Positions 55,208 through 64,000 of a DNA stretch of 64,000 bases are shown here, piece after piece; position 1 is the first letter of the stretch; each line of letters begins with the position of its first letter. The stretch is taken from assembly GCA_017509605.1 (NCBI GenBank), contig JAFWPH010000012.1, forward strand, positions 62,001 through 126,000, read 5' to 3'. The notes below the pieces were generated by a model. The model worked only from the letters and a program-made list of their open reading frames with translations, did not search any database and was not told the DNA's origin. Source of the stretch: Bacteroidaceae bacterium (GTDB lineage Bacteria; Bacteroidota; Bacteroidia; Bacteroidales; Bacteroidaceae). The position numbers and the translations under genes are program-made.

Positions 55208-55660
55208 TTATTCCTTATTTTTAGAGTCCATAAAGACGGTGACTGGGCCGTTGTTAGTGAGTTTGACATTCATTTCCGCACCGAAGACACCTGTAGCGAT
55301 TTCTTTGCCCATTTCTGTTCTTAATGCGTCGCAGAAACGATTGTAAAGGGGTATCGTGACCTCATGGCTTCCAGCGCGAAGATAGGATGGTCGGTTGCCT
55401 TTCTTGTAGGAAGCCCATAGAGTAAACTGGCTAACCACCAAAAGGTCGCCTCCGACATCCTTTACCGACTTATTCATCACACCGTTTTCATCGTCGAAAA
55501 TCCGTAACTGAACGATTTTTCGCGCCATCCAAACGATGTCATCGTCGTTGTCCTCGTTGCAGACACCGACAAGAATAAGTATCCCTGGTCCTATCGATGC
55601 ATGAACGATACCGTCTATTTCCACTGATGCATCGTCCACACGTTGAAGTAGTACTCGCAT
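55208..55660 (-). CDS. dtd: D-aminoacyl-tRNA deacylase
   Basis: Dtd frees D-amino acids from mischarged tRNA. The 150-aa protein has the two cross-subunit active-site motifs SQFTLWA and NNGPVTVFMDS and starts MRVLLQRVDDASVEIDG. Normal length. First of the dtd-MazG-deoC run; 146 bp separate it from uvrC. Confidence 0.96.
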   Translation of the reverse strand: MRVLLQRVDDASVEIDGIVHASIGPGILILVGVCNEDNDDDIVWMARKIVQLRIFDDENGVMNKSVKDVGGDLLVVSQFTLWASYKKGNRPSYLRAGSHEVTIPLYNRFCDALRTEMGKEIATGVFGAEMNVKLTNNGPVTVFMDSKNKE

Positions 55661-55806
55661 ATAAGATTATATTTTATTGTTTATCAAACATTTAAGCATT
55701 GATTCATTAGTTTTCGCACACAAGCTGCCTGTGTACCCCATTATCTGGTGACTACACCGCGCTTGGAAAGCGCGGGTACAGGGCTCCTTCAAGAAGGCGT
55801 TAGGCG

Positions 55807-57618
55807 TTATAGCGCCTCCTTGATGATTTTCGCCTTCGCCTTTCCAATGGTGGCTTCCAAATCAGCCAATTCTGCTTCTTTAATCCGCTTGATGCTCTTG
55901 TATTTTTTGAGCAACAACTGTTTGGTGGCAGGTCCTATTCCCTTGATTTCATCGAGTGCTGAAGCAATCTGGTGTTTGCTACGTTTCTCTCGATGGAATG
56001 TGATGGCATATCGGTGCACTTCGTCCTGAATACGTGTGAGGAAGTTGAAGAGCGCACTCTTTATGTCGAGTCCAATGGTTACAGGAGGATTGCCGTAGAG
56101 CAATTCTGACGTTCTATGGTGGTTGTCTTTGGCCAATCCTGCTATAGGTATGCTAAGATGCAGTTCATCCTCAATGACCCTTCTGACCACCTCCATCTGT
56201 CCTTTTCCGCCATCGGTGATGATGAGGTCGGGTAGGGGAGTGTTTTCCTCGATGGCCCGGTAATACCGTCGGAAGACCACCTCACTCATTGATGCGTAGT
56301 CATCGGGGCCCACCACACTTTTGATATTGTATTTTCTATACTCGCTTCTTGCCGGTTTGGTTTTCCTGAACACCACACATCCCGCCACAGCATCGTTACC
56401 CTGAACATTGGAGTTGTCGAAGCACTCGATGTGCATGGGCAGCTTGGGCAGTTTGAGTTTATCTTGCAGTTCACGCATTAAGTTCACGCTTCTCTGCTCT
56501 GGGTTGAGTTTCTCCGCCTGTTTGATCTTGTCGAGTTTATACTGCCTCACATTCATCATGGAGAGGTCGAGCAGTTTGCGCTTGTCACCTCGTTGTGGGA
56601 CGGTGAAGGTCACCCCCTCCAACTCGTCCTCGATCGCAAAAGGAACGATGATTTCCTTTGCCGTACTCTTAAATCGCTCCCTGGTTTCAATGATGCCGAG
56701 TGCCAACAAGTCCTCGTCCGTTTCCTCGATTTTCTTCTTGTATTCAAAAGTGAAGGCCTGATTGATGCCTCCGTTGGCCACATGCAGGTAGTTGATATAC
56801 GCCACGCCCTCGTCATTGACGATAGAGAACACATCGATGTTGTTATAACTGAAGCTGACGACTTCACTCTTCTCGCAGAATTCCCTCGCCTTGTCGTATT
56901 TTCGTTTGACGAACTGTGCCTCCTCAAATCTCATCTCTGCCGCAAGACGCTGCATCAGTTCCATCAATCTGTAGCAAATTCCGCGCGTGTTCCCACTCAG
57001 AATTTCCGCGATTTCACTGATGTCGTTCATGTATTCCTCATGCGTCTGCCTGCCGATACAGGGCGCCTTGCAGTTTTTGATGTGATACTCCAGACAAGTG
57101 TTGTACTTCTGCTGCAGAATGCCCTGTTCTGTGATATTGAACCTGCAACGCCGGATAGGGTAGAGGTGGTTGATGAGGTCGAGCATGTTATTCAGCGTTC
57201 CCTGATGCGAGAAAGGACCGTAGTACTTACCGGCTCCCTTGATGAGTTTTCTTGTCTTATAGACCCTTGGAAAATACTCGTTGCTGATGCAGACCCACGG
57301 ATAGGTCTTGTCGTCCTTGAGCAGGATATTGTACTTCGGTTTGTAGCGCTTGATGAGCTGGTTCTCCTGCAAGAGCGCGTCCTCGTCAGAATTGACATAA
57401 ATGTACTTGATGTCCTCGATTTTACTGACGAGCACACGTGTCTTGTGGCTTTGCTGGTTTTTGTTGAAGTAGGAACTGACCCTTCGTTTGAGGTTCTTGG
57501 CCTTGCCCACGTATATGATAACCCCATCCGCATCGAGGTACTGGTAGCACCCAGGTTTTTCCTCGAGGCTGGAGACAATCAATTTCAAACGGTCTAATCT
57601 GTCTGATTCCTTGGACAT
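55807..57618 (-). CDS. uvrC: Excinuclease ABC subunit C
   Basis: UvrC makes both incisions in nucleotide excision repair. The 603-aa protein has the GIY-YIG nuclease at the N-terminus (PGCYQYLDADGVIIYVGKAKNLKRR), the UvrB-interacting helices (~205-240), the RNase-H-like C-terminal nuclease (HIECFDNSNVQG, ITDGGKGQ) and helix-hairpin-helix motifs at the end (IKGIGPATKQLLLKKY). Intact. Confidence 0.97.
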   Translation of the reverse strand: MSKESDRLDRLKLIVSSLEEKPGCYQYLDADGVIIYVGKAKNLKRRVSSYFNKNQQSHKTRVLVSKIEDIKYIYVNSDEDALLQENQLIKRYKPKYNILLKDDKTYPWVCISNEYFPRVYKTRKLIKGAGKYYGPFSHQGTLNNMLDLINHLYPIRRCRFNITEQGILQQKYNTCLEYHIKNCKAPCIGRQTHEEYMNDISEIAEILSGNTRGICYRLMELMQRLAAEMRFEEAQFVKRKYDKAREFCEKSEVVSFSYNNIDVFSIVNDEGVAYINYLHVANGGINQAFTFEYKKKIEETDEDLLALGIIETRERFKSTAKEIIVPFAIEDELEGVTFTVPQRGDKRKLLDLSMMNVRQYKLDKIKQAEKLNPEQRSVNLMRELQDKLKLPKLPMHIECFDNSNVQGNDAVAGCVVFRKTKPARSEYRKYNIKSVVGPDDYASMSEVVFRRYYRAIEENTPLPDLIITDGGKGQMEVVRRVIEDELHLSIPIAGLAKDNHHRTSELLYGNPPVTIGLDIKSALFNFLTRIQDEVHRYAITFHREKRSKHQIASALDEIKGIGPATKQLLLKKYKSIKRIKEAELADLEATIGKAKAKIIKEAL

Positions 57619-57630
57619 TTGAGTGTGGTT

Positions 57631-57646
57631 TGTTTCACGTGGAACA
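57631..57646. other. parS-like centromere site 1
   Basis: TGTTTCACGTGGAACA between uvrC and apt. Its reverse complement, TGTTCCACGTGAAACA, is a well-known functional form of the ParB-binding parS site. Confidence 0.75.
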
Positions 57647-57719
57647 TCTTTTCGCCATGCATGCTATGACACTCATGATCGTTACTTAGGCCAAAGGGCA
57701 GGTTGATGCATCAAGGCAC

Positions 57720-58250
57720 TTATAACTGAATGAGCGTGGTGATGTCGATGCCTGGTCCAACGTTCTCACGTCCGTTGAGGTTCTCGTGGACGAGTTCGAT
57801 GATAAAGTTCATGTAGCACTTCTTGGGGTTGAACTTCCTTACCAATTCCCATGCCGCCTTGATGGTACCACCGGTTGCGAGCAGGTCGTCGTGAATCAGC
57901 ACGATGTCATCTTCATTGATAGCATCTTTGTGGATTTCGATGGTGTCATTGCCATATTCTTTCCCGTAGCTTTGGCTGATGGTCTCAGCGGGCAGTTTTC
58001 CGGGTTTGCGGCAGATGGTGAGACCAGCGTCGAGTTTGCGAGCAAGTATGGCTCCCATGATGAAGCCACGCGACTCGATGCCCACAACTTTTGTGATGCC
58101 TTTGTCCTTATAGAGTTCGTACATTTCCTCCTCCATGATGCGAAGGCACTTGGGGTTCTTGAATAGGGTGGTGACATCTCGGAACATCACCCCTTTCTTT
58201 GGGAAATCTGGGATGCATCTCAGATTGTCGAGTAGATACTGGTTGTTCAT
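57720..58250 (-). CDS. apt: Adenine phosphoribosyltransferase
   Basis: Apt salvages adenine to AMP using PRPP. The 176-aa protein has the PRPP-binding motif VLIHDDLLATGGTIKAA and the N-terminal FPKKGVMFRDVTTLFKN, with RGFIMGAILARKL. Standard length. It sits between two parS-like sites, 711 bp apart. Confidence 0.97.
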   Translation of the reverse strand: MNNQYLLDNLRCIPDFPKKGVMFRDVTTLFKNPKCLRIMEEEMYELYKDKGITKVVGIESRGFIMGAILARKLDAGLTICRKPGKLPAETISQSYGKEYGNDTIEIHKDAINEDDIVLIHDDLLATGGTIKAAWELVRKFNPKKCYMNFIIELVHENLNGRENVGPGIDITTLIQL

Positions 58251-58341
58251 AATGCTGGATATTTTAAGTTAGAAATAATCTGATTGATTTTGAGATTCTG
58301 GAGTGTGGAGGAGGCTTACGGACGGGTGTTTGCGAAAGGTT

Positions 58342-58357
58342 TGTTTCACGTGGAACA
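58342..58357. other. parS-like centromere site 2
   Basis: TGTTTCACGTGGAACA, identical over 16 bases and in the same orientation as site 1, between apt and mnmG. Confidence 0.75.
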
Positions 58358-58407
58358 TCACCACTTGTTTACCTTTACTCTCCTTGACTGATGTCTTGTC
58401 TTTCCTC

Positions 58408-60300
58408 TTATCGTCCCATGAGCACCAGCAGTACATTGATGTCGCTGGGCGAGACACCAGGTATGCGGCTAGCCTGTGCAAGTGTCTCTGGATTGATCTT
58501 GGCAAGTTTCTGACGTGCCTCGATCGTGATATGTTGCATATTGGCGTAATCAAACTTCCCCTGGATACGAATATCTTCAAGTCGAAGCATCTTCTCCGCC
58601 ACTTGTTGTTCGCGCATAATGTAACCTTTGTACTTAATGCGAATCTCGGCGGCCTCAATCGTTTCTTCCTTACGGTCATCTATGCGCTGCAGTTCTGCGG
58701 AAAGAGGCGAAATGAATGGCGCGATGTTGTCGAAGGTGATTTGTGGTCGCTCCAGTAAATTCGTCAACTTGCATCCACGCTGGAGTGGAGTAGAGCCTAA
58801 CGTGGCCAGTGCGTCATTGATAAGTGAGGCCTTAACGGAGAAATTGTACGTGAAATGCAACAAGCGCTCTATATTCATTTCTTTGGTCTGGAAATGTTGG
58901 TAACGTTGTGTGGTAGCCAGTCCGATGTCGAAAGACTTCTTCGTCAGTCGTGCGTCAGCGTCATCTTGTCGCAACAGGATACGGTATTCGGCACGTGACG
59001 TAAACATGCGGTAAGGCTCATCCACACCTTTGGTCACAAGGTCATCAATGAGGACGCCAATATAAGCTTCATTACGTTTCAGCACGAAGGGCTCACCACC
59101 TCCACAGTTTATGGCAGCGTTAATGCCTGCCATCAGCCCTTGTCCTGCTGCCTCCTCATAACCTGTGGTGCCATTGACCTGACCTGCAAAGAAGAGATTC
59201 TTCACCAGTTTCGACTCTAAGTTGTGCTTCAGTTGAGTGGGGTCGAAAAAGTCATATTCAATGGCGTATCCCGGGCGGTAGGCGACGAGATTGCGGAAGC
59301 AGGGTATCTTCTTCAGCGATTCAATTTGGATATCCATCGGGAGAGAGGAAGAGAAGCCATTCAGGTACATCTCGTTGGTATCCTCACCCTCGGGTTCCAA
59401 AAAGAGTTGGTGTTGTTCCTTATCAGGAAAAGTATGAAGTTTAGTCTCAATACTTGGGCAGTAACGTGGACCGATGCTTTGGATTTGTCCATTATAGAGT
59501 GGTGAATCTGGCAACCCTTTAAGCAGGTGTTCATGCACCTCATTGTTGGTATAGCATATCCAGCAAGGAAGTTGTTGGAGGGGTCTGCCTTGGTTCATGA
59601 ATGAGAAAGTGTGAAAATCATTCTCACCTTTCTGTTCTTCCATGAGAGAGAAATCTACACTGCGCTTGTCTATCCTGACGGGTGTACCTGTTTTCATTCT
59701 ATCGGAACGAATACCCAGTGCATTGATAGACTCCGTCAGCATCAAGGCGGCAGGTTCAGCTATTCTGCCACCTTGGATCTTTACACGTCCAATATGCATC
59801 AGTCCGTTAAGGAATGTTCCAGCTGTAATAATCACACACTTGGCATGAAACTCAGCACCAAGTAGTGTTTTAACACCTTGAATCTCAGATTGTTCTGATG
59901 ATTTAATTGTCTTGTTCACCAAAATCTGAGTTACTTGATCCTGCCAGATGTTGAGATTGTCGGTATGGTCAAGAACGGAGCGCCAAGTCCAAATAAACTT
60001 CTCCCTGTCGCATTGGGCGCGGGGACTCCAGACAGCTGGCCCTTTAGATTTGTTGAGCATTCGGAACTGGAGAGCACAACGGTCAGTAACCATTCCCATC
60101 TGACCTCCGAGGGCATCAATCTCACGCACTATCTGCCCCTTTGCTATACCGCCCACTGCAGGATTGCAACTCATCTGGGCTATCTTGTTCATGTCCATGG
60201 TGATGAGACAGGTCTTGGCTCCCATGTTCGCTGCCGCACAAGCCGCCTCACATCCGGCATGACCCGCGCCTACCACAATGACATCGTAATTGAAAAGCAT
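58408..60300 (-). CDS. mnmG: tRNA uridine-5-carboxymethylaminomethyl modification enzyme
   Basis: MnmG (GidA) with MnmE makes cmnm5U34 in tRNA wobble positions. The protein is 630 aa from ATG 60300 (MLFNYDVIVVGAGHAGCEAA); an ATG seven codons upstream is less likely. FAD-binding GAGHAG at the start, the family block GPRYCPSIETK, and GQVNGTTGYEEAAGQG are present. In many bacteria it lies near oriC; here it neighbours two parS-like sites, but no parAB or oriC is visible. Confidence 0.97.
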   Translation of the reverse strand: MLFNYDVIVVGAGHAGCEAACAAANMGAKTCLITMDMNKIAQMSCNPAVGGIAKGQIVREIDALGGQMGMVTDRCALQFRMLNKSKGPAVWSPRAQCDREKFIWTWRSVLDHTDNLNIWQDQVTQILVNKTIKSSEQSEIQGVKTLLGAEFHAKCVIITAGTFLNGLMHIGRVKIQGGRIAEPAALMLTESINALGIRSDRMKTGTPVRIDKRSVDFSLMEEQKGENDFHTFSFMNQGRPLQQLPCWICYTNNEVHEHLLKGLPDSPLYNGQIQSIGPRYCPSIETKLHTFPDKEQHQLFLEPEGEDTNEMYLNGFSSSLPMDIQIESLKKIPCFRNLVAYRPGYAIEYDFFDPTQLKHNLESKLVKNLFFAGQVNGTTGYEEAAGQGLMAGINAAINCGGGEPFVLKRNEAYIGVLIDDLVTKGVDEPYRMFTSRAEYRILLRQDDADARLTKKSFDIGLATTQRYQHFQTKEMNIERLLHFTYNFSVKASLINDALATLGSTPLQRGCKLTNLLERPQITFDNIAPFISPLSAELQRIDDRKEETIEAAEIRIKYKGYIMREQQVAEKMLRLEDIRIQGKFDYANMQHITIEARQKLAKINPETLAQASRIPGVSPSDINVLLVLMGR

Positions 60301-60325
60301 GATATAATAGAATGATAACAAAATA

Positions 60326-60333
60326 CAAAGTTA
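60326..60333 (-). promoter_or_regulatory. -7 element (TAACTTTG) for mnmG
   Basis: Minus-strand TAACTTTG fits TAnnTTTG, 26 bases before the ATG at 60300. The rest of the 313-bp gap 60301-60613 holds no gene that I can see. Confidence 0.45.
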
Positions 60334-60513
60334 CGAAAAGTCGAGAGAAAAAGGAAAGGAAAAACCGTTTTTCTTACTATTTCCGAGAAGTAGCAACTTC
60401 GGTGAAGCCAAAATTGGCTTGACTGTCTATTATAATTGATACAAGTATTATTAAATATGAGGCCTCAGTAAGAAAAGCAGCCGTTCATCATGCACTCATC
60501 TGAAGATTTTATA

Positions 60514-60521
60514 TACTTTTG
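60514..60521 (+). promoter_or_regulatory. -7 element (TACTTTTG) for the DUF3237 gene
   Basis: Fits TAnnTTTG, about 93 bases before the ATG at 60614; no clear -33 box. Confidence 0.4.
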
Positions 60522-60613
60522 CCATGAACACATAGGGATACGGCCCTTTGTTTACCGATTGCACTAAGGTATATAATAGCAAAATATTACAACTTCCTAA
60601 ATGATAAAGAACT

Positions 60614-61138
60614 ATGAGACGAGCAATGAAACAATTCTTGTATGTAGTCATCATGATGACCATGACAGTGAAAGCAACAGCACAAGTAGAAGCGCCTAAA
60701 AACACACCCGAGTTAGAGTTCGCACTACAACTGAAGGTGACTCTTGGCGAGGCTTTCTCTATCAACAACACCCAACATGGACGTCGAACCGTCATCCCCA
60801 TCACTGGGGGCACTTTTGAGGGTCCAGGAATCAAAGGCACTATCATCAACGGTGGAGCGGATTACCAGATAGCGAATGCTGACGGCCGCACCGAGTTGGA
60901 GGCTATCTACTGCATCCGAACCGATGACGGCATCTATATTCACGTTCGCAATCGAGGCATTATCTATTCAGGCAAGGACGCCAATGGCAATCCCTCTTTC
61001 TATTTCAAGTGCGCTCCTCAGTTCGAAGCTCCCTCAGACAGTCAGTACGGTTGGCTGAACAATTCCCTATTCCTTTGTCAGCCTGATTTCTCACCAGATT
61101 TCAAGGGTATAGTCTTGAACGTCTGGAAAGTGAAATAA
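60614..61138 (+). CDS. Exported DUF3237 domain protein
   Basis: A 174-aa protein with a signal peptide (~1-24; an alternative ATG lies 4 codons in) and one DUF3237 beta-barrel domain. The family features RRTVIPITGGTFEGPGIKG, NGGADYQIANADG and YIHVRNRGI are clear. Function unknown; an enzymatic or ligand-binding lipocalin-like role has been suggested for the fold. Single gene between mnmG and the U32 gene. Confidence 0.87.
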   Translation: MRRAMKQFLYVVIMMTMTVKATAQVEAPKNTPELEFALQLKVTLGEAFSINNTQHGRRTVIPITGGTFEGPGIKGTIINGGADYQIANADGRTELEAIYCIRTDDGIYIHVRNRGIIYSGKDANGNPSFYFKCAPQFEAPSDSQYGWLNNSLFLCQPDFSPDFKGIVLNVWKVK

Positions 61139-61217
61139 TCAGCTTCCTTACCCCGTCATTTAAGGTGTGAAAGCGTAAATGTTGGTAAAGAATAACCTCT
61201 ATCTCAGCATTTTTTCG

Positions 61218-61225
61218 TAGTTTTG
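61218..61225 (+). promoter_or_regulatory. -7 element (TAGTTTTG) abutting the U32 gene start
   Basis: TAGTTTTG ends 4 bases before the ATG at 61230, which suggests transcription starting at the start codon. Confidence 0.5.
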
Positions 61226-61229
61226 CACC

Positions 61230-62501
61230 ATGAATGATTATGTCAACACAATTTTGAAGCGGGAGGATTTTGAAATCATGGCCCCTGTGGGTTCCATGGA
61301 ATCGTTAGCGGCGGCCTTGAAGGCTGGTGCCGATTCTGTGTATTTCGGCATCGGAAAACTCAATATGCGTTCCCATTCCGCCAATCCTTTCGGTATAAGC
61401 GACTTGAAAAACATCGCCCAGAAATGTCAGGAAGCCGGAGTGAAGAGTTACTTGACGGTCAACACCATCATCTATGGTGAGGACATGGACGACATGCATG
61501 CCATCATCGATGCTGCCAAAGCCGCAAATATCAGTGCTGTGATTGCCTCTGATGTCGCTGTAATGACATACTGCCGTGAAGTTGGTCAAGAGGTGCACCT
61601 CTCCACACAACTCAACATCAGCAACATTGATGCTTTGAAATTATATGCCCAGTTTGCCGATGTGGTGGTGCTTGCACGTGAGCTCAACATGTTTCAGGTT
61701 CACGACATCCACCAGCAGATTGTCAATCAGCACATCTGTGGCCCTTCGGGACAGCTTGTGCGTATTGAAATGTTCTGTCACGGCGCCCTCTGTATGGCCA
61801 TCAGCGGCAAGTGCTACCTCAGCCTGCAGAATGCTGGCAGAAGCGCCAATAGGGGTGAGTGTGTGCAGATATGTCGTCGGGGTTATGAGGTGACGGATAT
61901 TGAGACGGGTAACCAATTGGAGATCAACAACAAGTACATCATGTCGCCCAAAGACTTGAAGACCATCCGTTTTGTTGACATCATGATGAATGCAGGTGTT
62001 CGAGTCTTCAAGATTGAAGGACGTGCCCGTGGTCCAGAATATGTTTATACCGTTGTGAAAGCTTACGATGAAGCCATCAAGAGTGTGCTTGACGACAGTT
62101 TCACGGAAGAGAAGAAGAAACTGTGGGATGAACAGTTATCCACGGTATTCAATCGTGGTTTCTGGGACGGCTACTACCAAGGCCAAAGACTGGGTGAATG
62201 GTGTGATGTCTATGGTTCTCGTGCCACAGAGCAGAAAGTATATGTAGGCAAAGGTATGAAATACTTCGGCAATATTGGTGTTGCTGAGTTCCTGATTGAG
62301 AATGCCGACCTGCATGTGGGCGACAAGGTGCTTATCACAGGCCCCACCACAGGAGCCATCATCCAGACCGTGGATGAAATCCGCTATGACCTCAAACCAG
62401 TAGAGTGTGCCACCAAAGGCCAAAGCATTTCGTTCAAAGTCAACGAGAAGGTGAGGCCGAGTGACAAACTCTACGTACTGGTCAAGCGAAGCCTTGTTTA
62501 G
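61230..62501 (+). CDS. Peptidase U32 family protein (TrhP/RlhA-like RNA hydroxylation family)
   Basis: A 423-aa U32-family protein. The signature EMFCHGALCMAISGKCYLS and conserved cysteines (CHGALC, GKC, GECVQICRR) are present, with EIMAPVGSMESLAAALKAGADSVYFG at the start. Known: despite the peptidase name, relatives such as TrhP and RlhA are needed for hydroxylation of tRNA wobble uridine or 23S rRNA cytidine. Given miaB next door (72 bp), a tRNA-modification role is plausible. Normal length with a C-terminal beta-barrel-like domain (~340-423). Confidence 0.9.
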   Translation: MNDYVNTILKREDFEIMAPVGSMESLAAALKAGADSVYFGIGKLNMRSHSANPFGISDLKNIAQKCQEAGVKSYLTVNTIIYGEDMDDMHAIIDAAKAANISAVIASDVAVMTYCREVGQEVHLSTQLNISNIDALKLYAQFADVVVLARELNMFQVHDIHQQIVNQHICGPSGQLVRIEMFCHGALCMAISGKCYLSLQNAGRSANRGECVQICRRGYEVTDIETGNQLEINNKYIMSPKDLKTIRFVDIMMNAGVRVFKIEGRARGPEYVYTVVKAYDEAIKSVLDDSFTEEKKKLWDEQLSTVFNRGFWDGYYQGQRLGEWCDVYGSRATEQKVYVGKGMKYFGNIGVAEFLIENADLHVGDKVLITGPTTGAIIQTVDEIRYDLKPVECATKGQSISFKVNEKVRPSDKLYVLVKRSLV

Positions 62502-62573
62502 AAAACGCTTAAGATTTCGGCGCCATGATATGGCGCGGCACACAACAGAGATAGTTCAAAAAACTATAAGAAT

Positions 62574-63911
62574 ATGAAGAAACTATATATAGAAACTTAT
62601 GGTTGCCAGATGAACGTTGCCGACAGCGAGGTAATCGCCTCGGTGATGAAGATGGCTGACTATGACTATACAGAGAGCCTTGACGAAGCAGACGCTGTGT
62701 TGCTCAACACCTGCTCTGTGCGCGAGAATGCCGAGACCAAGATTTACAACCGCTTGGAGGCGCTTCACGCCCTTCAGAAGCGTGGCCACAAGTTCATTAT
62801 CGGTGTGGTGGGATGTATGGCTGAACGCGTGAAGGACGACCTTATCAAGAACCACCATGTAGATTTAGTGGCGGGACCGGACGCCTATCTCACCCTTCCC
62901 GATCTCTTCGCGTCGGTTGAGGTGGGAGAGAAAGCGATGAACATCGAACTATCGACCACAGAAACCTACAAGGACATTATACCAGAGCGGGTCTGCGGCA
63001 ACCACATCTCTGGTTTTGTGAGTATCATGCGCGGTTGCAACAACTTCTGCCACTACTGCATCGTGCCTTATACCCGTGGACGCGAGCGGAGCCGTGACAT
63101 CAAGAGCATCCTCAACGAGGTTTTGGACCTTCAGCGACGCGGTTTTAAAGAAGTGACTCTTTTAGGGCAGAACGTCAATTCCTATCATTTCATACAGAAA
63201 GACGAGAATGGCAATGTGACTGATGAGGTGGATTTTCCCGAGTTGCTCCGTCGTGTGGCACATGCCGTACCTAATATGCGGGTGAGGTTCACTACATCCC
63301 ACCCCAAAGACATGAGCGACGAGACTCTTCACGTCATCGCTGAGAACGCCAACCTATGCCGACATATCCATCTGCCTGTACAAAGCGGAAGCGACAGAAT
63401 ACTTAAACTGATGAACCGCAAATACACCCGTGCATGGTATATGGACCGTGTGTCAGCCATCCGACGCATCATCCCCGACTGCGGTCTGACGACCGACATC
63501 TTCGTGGGCTATCATTCGGAAACAGAGGAAGACCATCAGATGTCATTGTCGTTGATGCGCGAGTGCGGATACGATTCCGCATTCATGTTCAAGTATTCCG
63601 AGCGTCCAGGTACTTATGCATCCAAACATCTGCCCGACGATGTACCAGAAGAGACTAAACTGCGTCGATTGTCGGAAATGATCAATTTGCAGAACGAGTT
63701 GTCGGCAGAAAGTTACCGCAAGGACATCGGGAAGGAATACGAAGTGCTGGTGGAAGGGTTCAGCAAACGCTCAAGGGCTCAACTCTTCGGTAGAACAGGG
63801 CAAAACAAGGTGGTGGTGTTCGACAAAGGCAATCACCATATCGGTGACTTCGTGAAAGTAAGGATTTTGGATTCCAGTAGCGCCACCTTGAAAGGCGAGG
63901 CTTTGGATTAG
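62574..63911 (+). CDS. miaB: tRNA-2-methylthio-N6-dimethylallyladenosine synthase
   Basis: MiaB adds the methylthio group to i6A37 in tRNAs reading U-starting codons. The 445-aa protein has the N-terminal UPF0004 domain with its three cluster cysteines (ETYGCQMN, NTCSVRENA, GVVGCMAER), the radical SAM motif GCNNFCHYC, and a C-terminal TRAM domain (~380-445). Complete; it ends 89 bases before the window edge. Confidence 0.97.
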   Translation: MKKLYIETYGCQMNVADSEVIASVMKMADYDYTESLDEADAVLLNTCSVRENAETKIYNRLEALHALQKRGHKFIIGVVGCMAERVKDDLIKNHHVDLVAGPDAYLTLPDLFASVEVGEKAMNIELSTTETYKDIIPERVCGNHISGFVSIMRGCNNFCHYCIVPYTRGRERSRDIKSILNEVLDLQRRGFKEVTLLGQNVNSYHFIQKDENGNVTDEVDFPELLRRVAHAVPNMRVRFTTSHPKDMSDETLHVIAENANLCRHIHLPVQSGSDRILKLMNRKYTRAWYMDRVSAIRRIIPDCGLTTDIFVGYHSETEEDHQMSLSLMRECGYDSAFMFKYSERPGTYASKHLPDDVPEETKLRRLSEMINLQNELSAESYRKDIGKEYEVLVEGFSKRSRAQLFGRTGQNKVVVFDKGNHHIGDFVKVRILDSSSATLKGEALD

Positions 63912-64000
63912 TTGCTTTGTCACGAATAACCTTTTAATAGATTATTTTCTATTCGCTATTCTTAAACCAGATGAATACTGGAGAAAATAGGTAAGAAATC

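Noticed and set aside
60301-60613. Replication origin next to mnmG
   Set aside because: No cluster of DnaA boxes and no AT-rich unwinding region with iterons was seen; only the parS-like sites hint at origin proximity.
62518-62540. Terminator between the U32 gene and miaB
   Set aside because: GCGCCAT-GAT-ATGGCGC forms a stem, but no T-run follows; the two genes may be co-transcribed.

Overview
The window looks like a chromosomal segment of a Bacteroidales bacterium, most likely Prevotellaceae. Supporting signs are the Bacteroidetes promoter form (TTTG, about 20 bases, TAnnTTTG) before many genes, secreted enzymes with Bacteroidetes-type C-terminal sorting tails, families such as DUF4294, DUF4861 and probably DUF6057, and intergenic DNA full of short dispersed repeats. 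No mobile element or CRISPR array was seen. The left edge cuts into the first gene.

Layout. (1) 1-6.6 kb: a type I restriction-modification operon with two tandem hsdM paralogues, hsdS and hsdR. (2) 7-22 kb: secreted and surface enzymes: a GH30 glycosidase, a giant secreted tyrosine-phosphatase-like protein flanked by 166-bp direct repeats, a lipoprotein nucleoside hydrolase, a GH2 beta-galactosidase, a decayed SusC-like fragment and a WG-repeat lipoprotein. (3) 22-25.4 kb: a His-rich metal-exporting P-type ATPase and a CE1-type esterase. (4) 25.6-30.7 kb: an RNA-handling island, described below. (5) 30.8-41 kb: M20 dipeptidase, the two-gene AmmeMemoRadiSam pair, membrane and surface proteins, an acyltransferase and a TPR protein. 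(6) 41-46 kb: an SDR, DUF4294, and the uronate genes kduI-kduD-DUF4861. (7) 46-64 kb: housekeeping genes (purN, lgt, ychF, polA, polyprenyl synthase, deoC, MazG-like, dtd, uvrC, apt, mnmG, U32 family, miaB), with two parS-like sites around apt.

The most unusual locus is region 4. A Ro60-family TROVE/vWA protein is preceded on its own strand by about 0.7 kb of structured, tRNA-derived sequence. This holds five copies of a motif TGCCGTAG-N8/9-TACTTC, at least two modules whose acceptor stem is closed by a UUCG tetraloop (the tRNA arms are circularly permuted), an initiator-Met-like tRNA mimic and an Ile(GAT)-like remnant. Divergent from it is a tight operon of an RlaP-type nucleotidyltransferase, a P-loop polynucleotide-kinase-like protein and a Thg1-family 3'-5' polymerase. 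The divergent promoter region carries two copies of a 7-5-7 inverted repeat (TACGCAA-N5-TTGCRTA), one over the expected -33 region of each promoter. This strongly suggests co-regulation as one RNA (probably tRNA) repair or surveillance system. A decayed rlaP 5' fragment follows thg1. No RNA ligase or dedicated regulator is visible nearby.
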